NCBI GenBank assembly: GCA_913778085.1
Contig: CAJYXJ010000009.1
Span: 1 to 36,034 of the forward strand
Direction: 5' to 3'
From: an uncultured Chryseobacterium sp.
GTDB taxonomy: Bacteria; Bacteroidota; Bacteroidia; Flavobacteriales; Weeksellaceae
Length of the DNA: 36,034 nucleotides
Part shown: positions 6,231 to 13,486 of the stretch, piece by piece
Layout: each line of letters begins with the position of its first letter
Position numbering within the stretch: the stretch's first letter is position 1
Made by a program: the position numbers and the translations under genes
Notes under the pieces: generated by a model
Told to the model about the DNA's origin: nothing
What the model saw: only the letters and a program-made list of their open reading frames with translations
The model's database searches: none

Positions 6231-8480
6231 TTAAAAAGAAACCGTGTTTACGGTATTGGTCGATGAAGTGATGAACGTGCTTTTCAGGGTTCCTCCGGTA
6301 TTGGAATAGGTTCCTCCGGTATACAATCCCCATCCGGAAGTTCCTCCTACATAGCTGCCGCCCGTATAGCTTCCTCCGAAATATACTTTATAAACAACAT
6401 TCTTATTCAGGTTTGGGCTTGAAAAATGGAAATAATAGACTCCGTTTTTAGGCTTGAAAGTTACCATTTCAGTTCCTGCTGCATTTTCGATATGCAAGAG
6501 GGAAGTAGTAGCCAGCTGCGTGCTGGATTTTAAATACATTCCGACCTGCGTGGAAGCGGCACCCATTGCTTTTGTCATATTTGAATTCGAGCCTCCGGAA
6601 ATGACCAGTCCGCCGTTTATCAAAAATGTTCCGTTATGATCGATTCCTTCTTCCGGCTGGCTCGTCGGGCCGTTGACGATGGTTGTGCCACCCGTTACAG
6701 TAATATTCCCATTGCTGTCGATTGCATCGCTTCCGGTCACCACATGGATTCCTCCTGTGATGTAGAGATGGCTGTTGTCATTAGCTTCCGTTCCGCCGGC
6801 AACGGTTCCGTACGTTGCATTGATGCCGTCATTGGAGGCGGTAATATTATTTACTCCGCCTGCCAGAGTAATAATCGGTGCTTCTATACCTTCGCCGACT
6901 CCTGAGGTCGCAGAAATTGCAGAAACGGTATTGGTTCCTCCGTTGATGGTAATGGAGGCATCGGAATGAATTCCGTCATCTGTGGAATTAAACGTATTGT
7001 TTCCATTGTTGATCGTAATGGCTCCGACAGCTACCAGCGTTTTCGGATGGCTGTAATCGGTTCCGGAAACCAGGAATCTCGTTCCCGTTGTTTTGATCAT
7101 CAGCACAGGATTGGCTGTTGTGCTCCCAATGGTTACCGTTCCGTCAGCTTTTAAGCCTTTTCCTCCTGTTCCCGAGCTGGTGGTTGTCAAGTTCCCTGCA
7201 TTGATCAGCAGATTTCCGTCAGCTGTAATTGCAGATGCCGAATAAGAGTCCGGTGTTCCTGCCGTATTGGTATATGTTGCGCCGTTTCCAGCAGTGGTAA
7301 TGGTAATATTTCCATTATTGATGGTGATATTCTGTCCTGCCGAAATCCCTTTTCCGCCATTAGCCGTCGAAGCCAGAGAAAGATTAAATATTCCTCCGTT
7401 GATGATTACTCCGGCATCTGTTTTTACAGCAGTGGAATAAGATGGGTCGTAGCCGCTGCCTGAAGCCGTAAGAACGGCAGCCCCGGAAAGACTGGCTGTG
7501 ATATTTCCACCGTCAAAAGTAATATTGCCTTTGGCACTGATTGCCTTGGACTGTGCCCCTGTTAATGTTAAATTAAAAGTTCCTCCGGAAATCCCGATGG
7601 TCGAAGTTCCTGTTTTAATTGCTTTTACATCGGCCGAAGCTAAAAGAGCTGTTACATTTCCTCCTGAAATGGAAATGGCCGTATCGCCTGCATCAATAGC
7701 ATCTCCCGTTGCCGTAATGTTTACCGTTCCGTTGCTCATGGTATAGCCTTCTGAATGGAATCCGTCCGATGCTGCTGAAATCACTTTGATGGTTCCGTTC
7801 TGAACTTCAATCCCGGAAGAAGTAGAGATACCGTGTTTTTTAATTCCTTTGATGTTTAATGTTCCGGCACCGGTAAAAGTTATTTTTCCATCCGTCTGTA
7901 ACGTTCCGTTTTTTGTATTTGCAGAACCGTCTGTTAATGAACTTACCGTACCTGCCTGAAGGGTAAAGATGTGGGACTGCCCGCCTGTAATATTGACTGC
8001 AGGGCCGGAAGCATTTGTGATGTTGAGATTATTCATGACAAAATTTGCCGGAAGTGTTGAACTCATCGTCAGGCTCCCGGTTGTGCTGGTGCCCAGTAAA
8101 TTGTATTCAAGATTATTGATTGTTGCTGTTGAAACGACAGTTACCGTTCCGCCAGCCGCGGTAATATTCACTCCCTGTGCGGAGTAAGGATTGATAATGG
8201 TGGCATTATCCGAACCCTTGTAGATAATATAAATCTTAGTTAAATTTACAGCGGTCTGGGAAAAAGTCAGACTGTCAACGGTACTTTTGGGCAGATTCAG
8301 ACTTGCTGTGTTTCCGCTGATGTGGAATCTCGCATCATTCGTATCAAACTTTATGCTGTCTACCACAGGCGTTGGAGAGGCATACATGATATTTCCGGAA
8401 TTATTGACGATGATGTTGTTCTGCGCTTTTATACCTAAAGATAGCAGCATCGCGATTAAAATATAGAATTGCGTTCTCAT
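6231..8480 (-). CDS. Secreted carbohydrate-binding domain protein (Cthe_2159/DUF4353-like beta-helix)
   Basis: 749 residues with a signal peptide (1-19, ending IKAQ). Residues 20-75 form a short module (YASPTPVVDSIKF, LNLPKSTVDSLTF) also found in the upstream partner. The rest is a long series of Gly/Asn/Thr-rich repeats of the type ITINGGN, INGGIF, VTGGT and ISGGN (about 100-660), as in the Cthe_2159 family (calcium-dependent, acidic-polysaccharide-binding beta-helices). The C-terminal 70 residues are Gly/Tyr/Ser-rich (YTGGSYVGGTSGW). No T9SS sorting domain is visible at the C-terminus, though the overlapping upstream gene encodes one. Its ATG overlaps that gene's TGA (ATGA), so the two are translationally coupled. 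Likely exported; the substrate cannot be read from the sequence. Confidence 0.85.
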   Translation of the reverse strand: MRTQFYILIAMLLSLGIKAQNNIIVNNSGNIMYASPTPVVDSIKFDTNDARFHISGNTASLNLPKSTVDSLTFSQTAVNLTKIYIIYKGSDNATIINPYSAQGVNITAAGGTVTVVSTATINNLEYNLLGTSTTGSLTMSSTLPANFVMNNLNITNASGPAVNITGGQSHIFTLQAGTVSSLTDGSANTKNGTLQTDGKITFTGAGTLNIKGIKKHGISTSSGIEVQNGTIKVISAASDGFHSEGYTMSNGTVNITATGDAIDAGDTAISISGGNVTALLASADVKAIKTGTSTIGISGGTFNLTLTGAQSKAISAKGNITFDGGNITASLSGAAVLTASGSGYDPSYSTAVKTDAGVIINGGIFNLSLASTANGGKGISAGQNITINNGNITITTAGNGATYTNTAGTPDSYSASAITADGNLLINAGNLTTTSSGTGGKGLKADGTVTIGSTTANPVLMIKTTGTRFLVSGTDYSHPKTLVAVGAITINNGNNTFNSTDDGIHSDASITINGGTNTVSAISATSGVGEGIEAPIITLAGGVNNITASNDGINATYGTVAGGTEANDNSHLYITGGIHVVTGSDAIDSNGNITVTGGTTIVNGPTSQPEEGIDHNGTFLINGGLVISGGSNSNMTKAMGAASTQVGMYLKSSTQLATTSLLHIENAAGTEMVTFKPKNGVYYFHFSSPNLNKNVVYKVYFGGSYTGGSYVGGTSGWGLYTGGTYSNTGGTLKSTFITSSTNTVNTVSF

Positions 8481-8968
8481 TTTTTGATCAGTTTTAAAGT
8501 GGAGGTGTTGATCTGAACTAAATAAAATCCTGCTCTGAAGCTGCTGATATCGATGTCTTCACCAGGTTGAAATGTTCCGTTTAGGACAAGCCTTCCTTCA
8601 GCAGAGAATATTTTTACTTTTAATGCTTCTTTTTTATCAGATGTCATCCTGATGAAGTCTGCAGAAGGGTTCGGATAAAGTCTGACCTGATCCTTTTGAG
8701 CTCCAATCTCCTGAGTAGCAAGAAGAGTTGAAGCAAAAGTAATTTTTCTGATAATCCCTGTCGGAATGGAAACGTCCGGGGCAGAGCCTGAAGTTTTTAC
8801 CAGCAGGTTATTTCCGGAGAAGTAAAGTTTTCCGCCTGGGGTAACCGTGTAATCCTGCGATGATCCTGTGTAATAGGTAATTTTTATGGTGGTCTGTGCA
8901 AAAGAATAAGCAGCAGATAAAAATAAGAGCAGGAAAAATGCCTTGCTTAAAAGTTGAATTATTCTCAT
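8477..8968 (-). CDS. Small T9SS type A sorting-domain protein
   Basis: A 163-residue protein: signal peptide (1-25, ending SFAQ), a module with the pattern VTPGGKLYFSGNNLLV then PTGIIRKITFAS (about 30-80), and a C-terminal T9SS type A domain (about 95-163) with RLYPNPSADFIRM, VKIFSAEGRLV, IDISSFRAGFYLVQI and a terminal LIKK. The sorting domain directs export through the type IX system and usually attachment to the surface. I chose the ATG at 8968; an in-frame TTG two codons upstream is also open. The TGA overlaps the start of the large carbohydrate-binding protein, which lacks its own sorting domain, so this protein may be its surface partner (inference). Confidence 0.85.
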   Translation of the reverse strand: MRIIQLLSKAFFLLLFLSAAYSFAQTTIKITYYTGSSQDYTVTPGGKLYFSGNNLLVKTSGSAPDVSIPTGIIRKITFASTLLATQEIGAQKDQVRLYPNPSADFIRMTSDKKEALKVKIFSAEGRLVLNGTFQPGEDIDISSFRAGFYLVQINTSTLKLIKK

Positions 8969-8990
8969 TGTCAAATTAATTTTATTAATT

Positions 8991-8998
8991 CAAAATTA
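8991..8998 (-). promoter_or_regulatory. Probable -7 element of the T9SS / carbohydrate-binding gene pair
   Basis: The minus strand reads TAATTTTG, a perfect TAnnTTTG, 22 bases before the ATG at 8968. No good TTG lies at the -33 distance. Confidence 0.5.
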
Positions 8999-9052
8999 AA
9001 TTTTAACTGACTATAATGAAATAATTTGAGGTAAACGGTGAGAATGTGCCGG

Positions 9053-9072
9053 TAAAAACAAGCTTGTTTTTA
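9053..9072 (-). terminator. Short palindromic terminator after the Cys-motif protein gene
   Basis: A perfect 20-base palindrome (AAAAACA stem, AGCT loop, TGTTTTT) lies 18 bases past the stop at 9090. The stem is A/T-rich, so the call is moderate. Confidence 0.5.
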
Positions 9073-9089
9073 TTTAATCAATAAATAGA

Positions 9090-9977
9090 TTATTTAATGA
9101 AAGCAATAAATATGTCCTGGATTTTTTCATTATTGGTAAATGCCCGGGTGTAAGGTTTCGGAATATAATAAACTTCATAGCGGTCATGAAAAAGCAAATA
9201 GCTTTTGTTGAAGATTTTATAGTCTACTTTTTTACCTTCCAAAACTACTATCGAGTTCTGGTAAGGCCATACCTCACTCACTTCGCCATATTCTGCGTAA
9301 ATTGTATTTTCTGAAAGAAGGGTGATATTCTTTTTTAAAATTTCTTCTTTTTTAAAAGTTACCAGTTCGGTACTTAACGTTTCAGCAAAAGGTTTAAATT
9401 CAATCAGATTCTCTTCTCTAATAGCCGTATTGGGAATTTCAAGAGAGTAAAAGCCATCCTTGTCTGTTATACCTTTATAAACTTTTTGAAGGGTAATTAA
9501 TTTCACCGTTACGTCAGGCACTGGTTTTCCCGTGTTTTTATTGATGACTTGCCCTCTGATAATCGTATTTCCGTCATCTTTGTTGGGTTCTTTTACTTTT
9601 TGTTTCTTTACCGTATTTGTCGTGATGGAAACTTCGGGTGTGTGAGGTTTTGCAGACTGTGCAGGGTATAGATTGATGATGCTTGCGGTGAGGGCCAGCC
9701 CTGCTGTAATTTTAGTAAAAGATCTTATACGTTTTAATGGAATCTCCGGACTAGAAATATTCTCTGGAATAGCTTTATGAAGATGATTTTTGGATAAAAT
9801 CCCACAAATTCTCTCTCCTTTGTTTTCATGAAAGATTTTCTTAATTTCCGAACCTTGCAATTGAGAAAAATCCAATACTTTTTTAGAACAGGTGCTGCAG
9901 AATTTTCCTCCATCAATATCATTCATTCGGTCTAAAGATTCCTTACAAGGCTTTTCAATTTTTAAAATCAGATTCAT
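9090..9977 (-). CDS. Cys-motif protein with carboxypeptidase regulatory-like domain
   Basis: 295 residues in three parts. Residues 1-65 contain Cys11, a CSTC pair (27 and 30) and Cys58 within KPCKES, GGKFCSTCSKKVLDFS and ERICGI, a possible metal- or redox-binding module seen in Bacteroidota proteins of unknown function. A hydrophobic segment at about 86-108 follows a basic stretch (KRIRSFTK) and can act as a membrane anchor. Residues 138-205 resemble the carboxypeptidase D regulatory-like beta-sandwich (IRGQVINKNTGKPVPDVTV, GITDKDGFYSLEIP). The Cys module would then be cytosolic and the sandwich periplasmic. The 33-base gap to the upstream ATPase gene without a visible promoter suggests cotranscription. 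Function unknown. Confidence 0.75.
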   Translation of the reverse strand: MNLILKIEKPCKESLDRMNDIDGGKFCSTCSKKVLDFSQLQGSEIKKIFHENKGERICGILSKNHLHKAIPENISSPEIPLKRIRSFTKITAGLALTASIINLYPAQSAKPHTPEVSITTNTVKKQKVKEPNKDDGNTIIRGQVINKNTGKPVPDVTVKLITLQKVYKGITDKDGFYSLEIPNTAIREENLIEFKPFAETLSTELVTFKKEEILKKNITLLSENTIYAEYGEVSEVWPYQNSIVVLEGKKVDYKIFNKSYLLFHDRYEVYYIPKPYTRAFTNNEKIQDIFIAFIK

Positions 9978-10010
9978 AGTAACAGTTTATAATCTGAACG
10001 TCATTTATAT

Positions 10011-10724
10011 TTAATTATTTGCTATCAGATCACAAAACCAGAAAACATAGTCGCCATTTTCTTCATTGTCGGCAGGCTTAGGCTTCGGATAGGTCTTCTT
10101 CACAATTTCACCAATATCAAAACCGATCGGATGTTTAAAGATGGGACCGTCAAAAGTAAAGGTATGAAATTCTCCGTTTTCCCCGCAGGGATCTACATTT
10201 TCAGGTAAATCTTCAATAAACCTTTGGTCAATAATCCTGCCGGCAAAACTTTTATCCAGGTAGCTTTCATTCACGCAGGTGACAATGGTTTTAAAACCAA
10301 GGTCCAGAAATTCTTCGATGAGGTTTTTTGTATCGTTCTTCCATAAAGGAAAGATGCCCTGCATGCCTACTGCTGCCAACTGATCTTCCCTGTATTTCCT
10401 CAGATCTTCCAGGAAAATATCCCCGAAAACGGAATGGGTAACGCCCTGCTGTTTAAAATGATTCATGGTGCTTTCCATTATGTCACGGTATTCCTCCATC
10501 GAAGGCTCTTTAGGCAGTTCCAGCTTTACCAGAGGAAACCCTAAACTTTCCGCCTGTTTTTCCAGCAATGAAACGTGGACGCCGTGCATGGAGATTCTCT
10601 GAAACTCTTTATTAATGCTGGTGAGTAAAGTAGTAATTTCAAATTTTTCGTCCTGTAAAGTTTTGTACAAAGCAAGAGCAGAATCTTTTCCGCTGCTCCA
10701 GTTGAAGATGGCTTTGGGTTTCAT
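10011..10724 (-). CDS. Dph6-like PP-loop ATP-binding protein
   Basis: A 237-residue adenine nucleotide alpha hydrolase-like protein. The PP-loop SSGKDS is at residues 10-15 (IFNWSSGKDSALALY), followed by family motifs ISMHGV, VFGDIFLEDLRKYRE, GIFPLW and the C-terminal GENGEFHTFTFDGPIF. This is the ATP_bind_4/Dph6 family; eukaryotic and archaeal members amidate diphthine on elongation factor 2. Bacteria lack diphthamide, so the bacterial substrate is unknown and the name diphthine-ammonia ligase should not be taken literally. The upstream sequence has CATATTTG (7 of 8 to the -7 consensus), which may be its promoter. It probably heads a two-gene unit with the Cys-motif protein. Confidence 0.88.
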   Translation of the reverse strand: MKPKAIFNWSSGKDSALALYKTLQDEKFEITTLLTSINKEFQRISMHGVHVSLLEKQAESLGFPLVKLELPKEPSMEEYRDIMESTMNHFKQQGVTHSVFGDIFLEDLRKYREDQLAAVGMQGIFPLWKNDTKNLIEEFLDLGFKTIVTCVNESYLDKSFAGRIIDQRFIEDLPENVDPCGENGEFHTFTFDGPIFKHPIGFDIGEIVKKTYPKPKPADNEENGDYVFWFCDLIANN

Positions 10725-10748
10725 TTAAGCAAATATGAACTTAATAAT

Positions 10749-10769
10749 TTGAAAATTTAAATTTTTCAA
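10749..10769. terminator. A/T-rich palindrome between lipoprotein and PP-loop genes
   Basis: TTGAAAA and TTTTCAA arms surround a TTTAAAT-type centre just after the small lipoprotein stop. The stem has no GC core, so a terminator role is weakly supported. Confidence 0.3.
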
Positions 10770-10776
10770 TAATGTT

Positions 10777-10974
10777 TTATTTATTATCCGGTTTTCCGAA
10801 ATTATTAAATTCGTTAGGTTCTATTTTTTTTCTTTCGGCTTCCTGCCTTTTTTGTAATTCCTCAGTATTCCTGTTCATATCACTTTTATGCGTGGTAGCC
10901 ATCGGATATGAATTGCAGCTTTTTAAGAATGTTACAGCGAAAAGCATTACCGTTAAGAAAAAGAAATTTTTCAT
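10777..10974 (-). CDS. Small lipoprotein, function unknown
   Basis: A 65-residue protein with a lipoprotein signal peptide: MKNFFFLTVMLF core, lipobox FLKSC with Cys20, and then a hydrophilic tail rich in Glu, Lys and Asn (EELQKRQEAERKKIEP) that is likely a short helix. It is preceded by a TACTTTTG -7 element (11018-11025) and carries no recognisable domain. The lipobox plus promoter make it more likely real than chance, but an overlapping open frame on the other strand (10772-11002) means it needs expression support. Confidence 0.65.
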   Translation of the reverse strand: MKNFFFLTVMLFAVTFLKSCNSYPMATTHKSDMNRNTEELQKRQEAERKKIEPNEFNNFGKPDNK

Positions 10975-11017
10975 TATTTTTTTAAAGATTGAGTTAAAAT
11001 AAATATTATACCTAGTT

Positions 11018-11025
11018 CAAAAGTA
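11018..11025 (-). promoter_or_regulatory. Probable -7 element of the small lipoprotein gene
   Basis: The minus strand reads TACTTTTG, a perfect TAnnTTTG, 43 bases before the ATG at 10974. It directly abuts the T-run of the terminator at 11026-11054. Confidence 0.5.
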
Positions 11026-11054
11026 CAAAAAACTTCAAAGAATTTCCTTGAGGT
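11026..11054 (-). terminator. Intrinsic terminator of the frameshifted TPR gene
   Basis: On the minus strand a 10-bp stem with one mismatch and one wobble pair (arms 11045-11054 and 11032-11041, loop AAT) is followed by six Ts. It starts 15 bases past the restored stop codon at 11069, which supports the longer reading of that gene. Confidence 0.65.
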
Positions 11055-11118
11055 GGTATGATTCTCAATTATAGCAGATTAAATTTATTGATTGGTATTT
11101 TCTCGCCCTTATCTTTGG

Positions 11119-12297
11119 CTATTTCCAGAAGAAGCAGGGCATTCTCTTTATCCCCCAATTCCGACAACAATTCAGAATAATGAAATTCCAGGAAATCGAC
11201 AGGGATATCCTGGTTTTCAAATGCCAGGTCGTACAATTTTTTTCTTCAGCTAAATTTCCTTTCTTGTGATAATATAAAGCCAAATTTCTATAGGAATAGC
11301 CTTGGTTGTTATTGTTGGTTCTGATAGCCTGTTGAAGAAAATGAAATCCCTCTTCTAATTCTCCTTGCAAAATTAATGTGTAGCCTAAATTATCATTGGC
11401 ATAACCAAAATTACTCCTGTCTTGTATTGCTTCGCGAAAATACCTGGCGCTTTCTTCAAGTAACCCTTCTTTTAATTTTCTGTATCCAATGTTGTTTTTT
11501 TCTGTAGCAGTTAAGTTTCTATTTTCTCGTCTTTCCACAATACTTTTTACTACATCTGTATTAATAATAAAGTCTTCCTTGATCGCTTCCATTTCAAAAT
11601 CCGAATCAAATAGATGAATTGATGCATCAATATTTTTAAGGATTTCTGAAGGCAGTGTTTGCTTCCAATTAAAATTTGAAACGGGGAATAATTTTTGATA
11701 AAATGTAAATGAATAAATGATGCTTTCAGGAAGTACAGGAGAAAGAAATCGCCAGGTCTTTTTCCAAAATCCAGTTCTCACAGTCCCAACCTCTGATCTA
11801 TTCTCAAAAAGGATAACGCCGAATCCAAAATAGACTCCGGCCAGGAATAAAAAATCTTCAGAGAGATTATTACTTTTTTCAAATATGCGGGATTCCAACA
11901 ATTTTATTCTTATAAACTCAATTATTATTGTATAAATAAACTGCTTTTGTCTGTCTTTAATAGAATTTGAAATAGTAATGCAATAGCTGGCTTCATCATT
12001 TTTAGTGATTTCTATTTCATTAATATTCCCCTGAGAAACATAAGGTGTGCTTTGACTGTCTCTTAGATCTTTACTTATTTCATATGATATTTTGTTAGAA
12101 TTTAAATCTAAAATATTGCTAAGATCCTGAATAAGATTTTGTATTTCTAATTTTTTCGAACTGAATAAATTTGGGAAAAATTGTGAATTCAATAAATATT
12201 GATCTCCGGAGTTTTTAGGAATGCCATAAGCCTTTAACAGAATAAAGAAACTTGTTTCAATCCAGCCTTGTTTATTTTCTTCTGTTTTAAAATTCAT
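11119..12297 (-). CDS. TPR-repeat protein with C-terminal frameshift
   Basis: The open frame gives 392 residues, but the last 40 or so (from CTTWHLKT on) look unlike a protein. A run of seven A on the coding strand (T at 11237-11243) interrupts the frame: one more A restores GNLAEEKKLYDLAFENQDI and continues to a TAA at 11069-11071, for 409 residues with a normal TPR end. Residues 1-250 have no domain I recognise and no signal peptide; 265-360 hold three TPRs (NNIGYRKLKEGLLEESARYF, NDNLGYTLILQGELEEG, YRNLALYYHKKGNLAEE). TPRs bind proteins, the partner is unknown. It has its own promoter (12318-12325) and terminator. The shift may be a sequencing error, phase variation or real decay. Confidence 0.75.
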   Translation of the reverse strand: MNFKTEENKQGWIETSFFILLKAYGIPKNSGDQYLLNSQFFPNLFSSKKLEIQNLIQDLSNILDLNSNKISYEISKDLRDSQSTPYVSQGNINEIEITKNDEASYCITISNSIKDRQKQFIYTIIIEFIRIKLLESRIFEKSNNLSEDFLFLAGVYFGFGVILFENRSEVGTVRTGFWKKTWRFLSPVLPESIIYSFTFYQKLFPVSNFNWKQTLPSEILKNIDASIHLFDSDFEMEAIKEDFIINTDVVKSIVERRENRNLTATEKNNIGYRKLKEGLLEESARYFREAIQDRSNFGYANDNLGYTLILQGELEEGFHFLQQAIRTNNNNQGYSYRNLALYYHKKGNLAEEKNCTTWHLKTRISLSISWNFIILNCCRNWGIKRMPCFFWK

Positions 12298-12317
12298 AGC
12301 ATAGCATATTTTTATCC

Positions 12318-12325
12318 CAAAAATA
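12318..12325 (-). promoter_or_regulatory. Probable -7 element of the TPR gene
   Basis: The minus strand reads TATTTTTG, 20 bases before the ATG at 12297. Only one base separates it from the terminator stem at 12327-12358. Confidence 0.5.
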
Positions 12326-12326
12326 C

Positions 12327-12358
12327 AAAAACCTCAAAGAAAATTCTCTGAGGTTTTT
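12327..12358 (-). terminator. Intrinsic terminator of the deacetylase operon
   Basis: A perfect 10-bp stem (AAAAACCTCA / TGAGGTTTTT) with a 12-base loop begins directly after the stop of the deacetylase gene. Its 3' arm ends in a T-run on the minus strand. Confidence 0.8.
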
Positions 12359-12361
12359 TAA

Positions 12362-13486
12362 CTATTGTATTTCATCAGGTTTGAGCCATTTTATCTGGCA
12401 ATCCTTAAAATATTCATTGATCGCAGGAACGGCTGTTTCAGCTTTGGGATGCACATCATGAAACAGGATGATCCCTCTTCTCCACAACAACATAAGCGTG
12501 ATAACCCTTGAAGAAACTTCCTGTGAAGAAATCTTTTCACTCCAATCCTGAGAATCAATATTCCATAAAAGGATCGGCTGTTTAATTTTCAATAAATAAT
12601 TAATAATCTCTAAGTTTCTTTGTCCGTAGGGCGGACGAAAATAAAATGTTTTGTTATCGAAATTAAATACATCTTTTATAATGGCATCGCTCTCATCGAT
12701 CTGTGATTTCCAGTCGGGGAGGTATTGATGGGATTTGTGAACCATGCTGTGTGAACCTATCCAATTTTCTCCATACATAGAAGCCACATTATTTTTACCA
12801 TTTGCAGCAATTCTTTGTTGTAATTTATCCCCTGATAAGAAAAAAATACCATTTAAATGTTGTTCTTTCAAAATGTTGATTAGCTTATCGGTATGTCCGT
12901 TTTTCGAAGTAGGCCCATCATCAAAAGTTAATAAATAGCTTTTATCTTTTAATTCAAAACCATTCTTTTCGGTAGAATCCAATGTACTGATCTCGCTGCT
13001 CCTTTTATTGGATTTTGCAGCCAGACGGAGACACTCTAAAATATAGGTCTTATAAAAATTTTTGGAATTTTGATACCAGCCTGTCAACTCTTCAGGTAAT
13101 TTGGATGGAAGATTTTTTGTAGCTACAAGCAGTTCCTGATAAGTCGGAGTTGCCTTTACAGGAATTATTTCAGAGCGCGCATTTGGTGCCAGATCTTTAA
13201 AATTAATAACCAATCGATCCTCAGTCTGCTTCTTCCATTTTTGTATGCCTTCGGAAGTTCCATCCTTAACTGCTAAGGTTTTGAAAAGTTCCGTTTCGCT
13301 GTAAGCATTAATCTCATTAAAAGTCTTTAAAAATACCAACATCTCCATTTTTGAAGCAATATCAAAATCCTTATTGCTTTTCATCGGTAGTTTCCATAAA
13401 TCACGATTTGCGGTCGCAATATTAGAAGGGCCTTGTGAAAAGAAAAAATTTGAGATTAGGATGAAGAATAAAAAAAGGTTTCTCAT
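12362..13486 (-). CDS. Secreted polysaccharide deacetylase (NodB homology domain)
   Basis: 374 residues: signal peptide (1-18), an N-terminal region of about 165 residues without a domain I recognise, then a NodB deacetylase domain. Motifs of carbohydrate esterase family 4 are in order: TFDDGPT (187-193, catalytic base and metal Asp), SHSMVH (245-250, metal His246 and His250), RPPYG (284-288), a WNIDSQDW segment (308-315) and ILFHDVH (340-346, catalytic His343). Members remove acetyl groups from GlcNAc polymers such as peptidoglycan, chitin or capsule; the substrate cannot be told here. Its start overlaps the stop of the upstream gene by one base (TAATG), so they are translationally coupled. 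Confidence 0.9.
   Translation of the reverse strand: MRNLFLFFILISNFFFSQGPSNIATANRDLWKLPMKSNKDFDIASKMEMLVFLKTFNEINAYSETELFKTLAVKDGTSEGIQKWKKQTEDRLVINFKDLAPNARSEIIPVKATPTYQELLVATKNLPSKLPEELTGWYQNSKNFYKTYILECLRLAAKSNKRSSEISTLDSTEKNGFELKDKSYLLTFDDGPTSKNGHTDKLINILKEQHLNGIFFLSGDKLQQRIAANGKNNVASMYGENWIGSHSMVHKSHQYLPDWKSQIDESDAIIKDVFNFDNKTFYFRPPYGQRNLEIINYLLKIKQPILLWNIDSQDWSEKISSQEVSSRVITLMLLWRRGIILFHDVHPKAETAVPAINEYFKDCQIKWLKPDEIQ

Noticed and set aside
7000-7400. CRISPR-like regularity in the carbohydrate-binding protein gene
   Set aside because: The periodicity comes from coding repeats with varying codons. There are no identical direct repeats with unique spacers.
6454-8187. Several plus-strand open frames opposite the carbohydrate-binding protein
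   Set aside because: They are Val/Pro/Ile-rich reflections of a Gly/Asn/Thr-repeat gene on the other strand, not genes.
10772-11002. Plus-strand open frame of 76 residues opposite the small lipoprotein
   Set aside because: The minus-strand frame has a lipobox and a promoter element; the plus-strand one has neither.
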